A DNA stretch of 64,000 bases, taken from positions 372,001-436,000 of the forward strand of contig MU858052.1 of assembly GCA_033297075.1 (NCBI GenBank). Reading direction: 5' to 3'. Origin of the DNA: Rhypophila decipiens. Lineage: Eukaryota; Ascomycota; Sordariomycetes; Sordariales; Naviculisporaceae. The translations under genes and the position numbers were made by a program. Shown here piece by piece: positions 60,301 through 64,000 of the stretch; the stretch's first letter is position 1; each line of letters opens with the position of its first letter. The notes below the pieces were generated by a model. The model ran no database searches and was not told where the DNA came from. It saw nothing but the letters and a program-made list of their open reading frames with translations.

Positions 60301-61773
60301 CTCTATGCAGGCTGCGGCGGCTGTTGTGGCCAACACACACATCACAATCGGCTTTCCTCCCGCTGGCTTTTACTCGCCATCAAGGACCGAATCATGATAT
60401 TTTGCCGATCACTGCCGATATTGAGAACGGCCCAGAACGATGTTCTTCCATCCATCCCGAGAAGCCTTTTAAAAGCATTGCGCGGGGACACAGGGTGCCG
60501 TAAACACCAATACGGATACACGTACAGCACCTGAATGGGTGACACTGCGGATCGTTGGTTACCAAAACACAAAACCAATACTCCGTACGCTCCACTTGTG
60601 GTAGGCATCTATTTCTGGGACCTCGTAACCGAACAGGTTCCCTGTCCATCATGTCTTGCCAAGACTTTCCAGTCTTCCGTCCCTGGTCCACGACAAACAA
60701 AACAAAGTTGCGCAGTAATCCCTAGACCTAATATGGACGAATTAGCCTTCTCAGAGGATTACGGATCATGTCGACAAAGCTGGGAACTTCTGCCAGAGCA
60801 CATGGCCGTTATCAGTAATAATTCTCTTCATTTTCACCTGCCAACGCTTCGGCGCCGCCGCACGCAGGTGAGGATGATAAAGAATCCTTCCCGACTGACT
60901 GTTCTTGATGACAGCGGATTGCGGACCACGGATCAATCTAGAATAAGGCTGAAGGATCCTTTCTTTGACCACCAGATGCGCTCGATGCGACGCTGGCTCG
61001 GGCCCTTCACCACTCAGAGCCAGAGCCAACAGGGGCCTGGATAGTGTCGTCTCACTGGTGGCTCTCATCATGGTAGTGGTGAGCGTGCTCAGCCAACCCC
61101 GAGCCTCGCTTCGCCACACCACCTCAGGTCTTTTCTCTCCGCCCAAAATCGGCTTGGTCGGTGAGATTCTCTGGTGCATGTTGAAAGAGTGGAGTGCTCC
61201 TGCTTTTGATGCTTGCTCCCAAAAACTCACTGAGTCGAGTTTATGGCTGTGAAACTCGTCCATGCCAAGAAGAAGGCTTCGAGTTTCTTCCTCACCTCTT
61301 CGCGTCTTGTGTGCCCGCGGCTTTTATGATATCGATTCCTCTTGATCTCAGCGTCTTGTGGCTTGTTCCTCACTCAGCCCTCTCTCCCCACGATTGGTCC
61401 GATTGACAGAATTCTGTGGTGTTTCCTGCGGGGTCTTGCTGGTGTTAATCTGTAAGCCAAATCCCCTCCTTCAGCTCAGGTTGAGAGCATGGAAGAGCTC
61501 GAGCCTTTCCATATCGTCTTCCTTCATGCTCCGTGCCAATGACCGTACTCTGAGTAACTCTATTATCCAAGGCGCGGGATTGGTTTGTCACCTTCTTCAT
61601 TGTCCAACTAATAATAATACCTTTTGCAGGTGGCCGGGGTGTCAAAGCATCAAGAGTTGTTGGTGGCAAAACGGCAGCCGGCGATGGCATCTTTGTGATC
61701 GAGGAGAATACCTTGTTCACAGAGCAGTTCTGGGCTACTGCGTCGACCTATACGCGATAGTTTACATTCAGTC
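57361..61773. other. Gene-poor 4.4-kb divergent interval
   Basis: Lies between the divergently oriented GPI-protein and kelch-protein genes. No gene recognised. The frames 57902-58477, 59309-59692 and 60535-61044 lack domains and splice context. One TACTCCGTA word occurs at 60579-60587. The interval must contain the promoters of both surface-protein genes. Confidence 0.45.
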
Positions 61774-64000
61774 ATGATGATTTCCTCACATGTTGCCCAA
61801 CTCCTGTCGGCCGCGGCCTTGGTTTCAACGGTCCGGGGCCAAGCACGATGGCCAGCAGATCAAGTCAATACAACACTATGTCAATGGATACAGCCGCGAG
61901 GTGAGCCTTCCAACATCAACTGGGATTGGTCGTTGTCGTCCTAACAAACCTGTTAGCTGCATTGCTCCAAGACACAGTCTACCTGGATGGCGGGTCAATT
62001 TGGTGGATGCCCGGGCTTAAGAACGGGCAACTTCTACCCCCTGAGAGCGACGGTAGGTGAAGCGCACAGTCTCCTGATACGAACTTGACTATTCTGACGC
62101 TGGACAGATAACCCTCTGGGCATTATCTTTACCCTCAACTTTAGCAAGCCGTTCAAAACGTCGGATAACATCACGGCTGTCTTCGACCAGGTCTCAAAGG
62201 CAGCCGAAGGAACAGCCGCTAACAACCTCGCGCCCAATTATTTGGATGGTGCCATTCTAGGCAACGACCATGAGTTGTTCCTTTACGGAGGATTGGTCAG
62301 AGAGACGGATGAGTTCGAGCTCCCTGGACCACGCGAGATTCAAATCTACCGAAAGTCTTCATACGGTCTTGACAAGCCCGGGTTAATACCCGGATTTGTC
62401 CACACGAGCCTCCCAGATGAAGTCACACGCTACGTGGCCTATGGCGGTGCTGCTAACGTGCCATCGGAAAACAAAGCCTTTTATTTCTCAGGTCTGCGAG
62501 CCCCGGACAAGGGGGAGATTTTCCGACCCGCAAATTCGGTGACGGCCAACGTCACGTCTGATACCCTCGTCGTGTTGGACATGACGACGCAGTTGCAAGA
62601 GACGTGGCAAAACATCACCTTGCCGTCGAATATCAAGGGAAGGGCCAATCCAGAACTTGTTTGGGTCCCCGTTGGCAAACAAGGCATTCTGGTTTCTCTA
62701 GGAGGCGTCATCTTTCCTGACTTTGCTGACTATCTTGCCGAGTCTGCGGACCCTACCGCCAGCGTTTGTTTGCACCTTTGTTCCCGAGCAAGTATTATTG
62801 CAAATCGGCTAACGTCAGATTAGAAAGCCACGAGCCCACTCTTCATGTCCACGATTGACATTTACGACATCGCGAGCGGGGAATGGTTCAGCCAGCCCAC
62901 TAAAGACGGACCCGGCCAGCTTACTCGCGGCTGTGCCGTGCTCGCTACCGCCCAAGACTACTCGAGTTTCAACATCTACTACTATGGAGGCTACGACGGA
63001 CTGGACACGACCAAGCCTTTCAACGACGATGTCTGGGTTCTTTCCCTTCCGTCGTTTACGTGGACCAAAGTAGCGGATGGCGCTGGAAGCGGCCGAGCCG
63101 GACACAAATGCTTCATGCCCTATCCCGATCGGATGATGGCCATCGGCGGGTACACGCCCAGCACTGGAATTGCCCTTACCTGCCTCAAGGAGACAATTCG
63201 CATCTTTGACGTCAATACCGCCCAGTGGCTCGACCGATACGACCCTTCGAAATGGTCAAACTACAGTATCCCCGATGCAGTTGTAAAAGTGATCGGTGGG
63301 ACTGCCACCGGTGGCGCAAAGTTGACCGCACCGAGCCGAGGATGGGAAGATGAAGGACTGGGCGACATATTCGGCACCAAATATCCGACCGAGAGGATCA
63401 AGACCTACTACCCTTACGAGGTTGCGCAGCCCAAGGATAACACCAACCCGAATGTGCCGAACAATGACAATAGCAACGAAGGCGGTGGCTCAGGTTTGCC
63501 TTCGTGGTTGGCTCCCGTCCTCGGTGTGGTGCTCGGCCTGATGTTCCTGACCATGATTGCTGTCTTGATTCTTCTATGGAGACGGCGCAAGCTCCTAAAG
63601 AGAGGCGGTATAACTGGCGGACGAAGTGAGGCGGGTACCGAGGATACCAACCGGCATCGTGTTATGAACTGGATGCGCGGTCAGACATCCGAGGCCAAGG
63701 CTCCCACTTTCTCTGGAACATCGGAATACAACCTGTCAAGTCCGGCCGATGTGGAAAGCAGCGTTGATAACCTGCCGCCTGCCGTTCCTCAGCCGCCGAA
63801 CATGGCTGAGATAATGGGACGGGAAATTCGTCAGCCTGTTGAGCTCATGGGTAATTAAATATCCATTCTCTAACTCTCCACTGCCATACAGTCTAACCGT
63901 TGATACTGACAACTCTTTGATACAATCAGATACCTCCCCGCGCGTCGAGCTACACGATACCGGCCTAAACCATGTAGACGTGATGAGCCGCTATTCGCAT
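61774..64000 (+). CDS. Kelch-repeat type I membrane protein (3' end beyond window)
   Basis: Exons 61774-61900, 61957-62052, 62108-62763, 62824-63850 and 63930 onward; 659 codons lie inside the window. A signal peptide (about 1-23, MMISSHVAQLLSAAALVSTV) opens the protein. Kelch-type blades are marked by hydrophobic-GG motifs: LFLYGG, VAYGGA, ILVSLGG, YYYGGYD and MMAIGGY. A membrane helix at about 523-545 (APVLGVVLGLMFLTMIAVLI) is followed by basic RRRKLLKRG, so the propeller is outside and a Ser/Pro-rich tail is cytosolic. Such kelch membrane proteins are common in filamentous fungi as putative surface or cell-end proteins, but function is unproven. The last intron (63851-63929) removes an apparent stop in the read-through frame. 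Confidence 0.88.

Noticed and set aside
60535..61044. 169-codon plus-strand frame upstream of the kelch gene
   Set aside because: Arg/Ser-rich with no conserved pattern; better explained as promoter or leader DNA.

Overview
The window is nuclear DNA of a filamentous ascomycete, most likely a Sordariomycete. The signs are short introns (about 50-110 nt, GTRNGT-type donors, CTRAC-like branch sites, YAG acceptors), one gene per promoter, and families such as CNS1, SPO7, EPS1-like PDI, Cld1-like hydrolase, a fungal Ras with a CVLM tail and a Thr-rich GPI-anchored wall protein. Exons were joined by eye. Every spliced model given here sums to whole codons, but nothing was checked against RNA or a database.

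Layout. 0-9.2 kb: the 3' end of an unknown gene, a membrane-anchored histidine acid phosphatase (phytase-like), a small single-pass membrane protein, a short helix-turn-helix protein that looks like a transposase N-terminus, and an inositol monophosphatase. 9.2-13.4 kb holds no convincing gene. 13.4-18.5 kb: an MFS transporter and the Hsp90 co-chaperone CNS1, followed by a 22-bp minisatellite. 18.5-21.6 kb (minus strand): a nine-exon phospholipase D with an 11-nt exon. 24.1-27.8 kb: a GNAT acetyltransferase and a secreted RNase T2. 28.3-33.6 kb (minus strand): a transmembrane disulfide isomerase resembling Eps1 and an alpha/beta hydrolase of the Cld1/ABHD4-5 type. 34.5-43.7 kb (plus strand): SPO7, a STYX/DUSP-type phosphatase and a 1710-residue low-complexity protein. 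43.7-53.8 kb is about 10 kb with only a ras gene in the middle. 53.8-57.4 kb (minus strand): a 1156-residue Thr-rich GPI protein. 61.8 kb to the end: a secreted/membrane kelch-repeat protein that runs off the window.

There is no sign of a biosynthetic cluster or defence island; most genes look like housekeeping or cell-surface functions. Several touch phosphatidate, phosphoinositide or mitochondrial lipid metabolism (phospholipase D, SPO7, Cld1-like hydrolase, inositol monophosphatase), but their spacing gives no firm evidence of a functional cluster. I did not find a clearly new biological system. The most unusual items are the minisatellite with a 66-bp higher-order unit that preserves a 22-residue protein repeat, the 11-nt exon in phospholipase D, the dibasic sites in the GPI wall protein, and an acidic motif repeated on separate exons of the 1710-residue protein.
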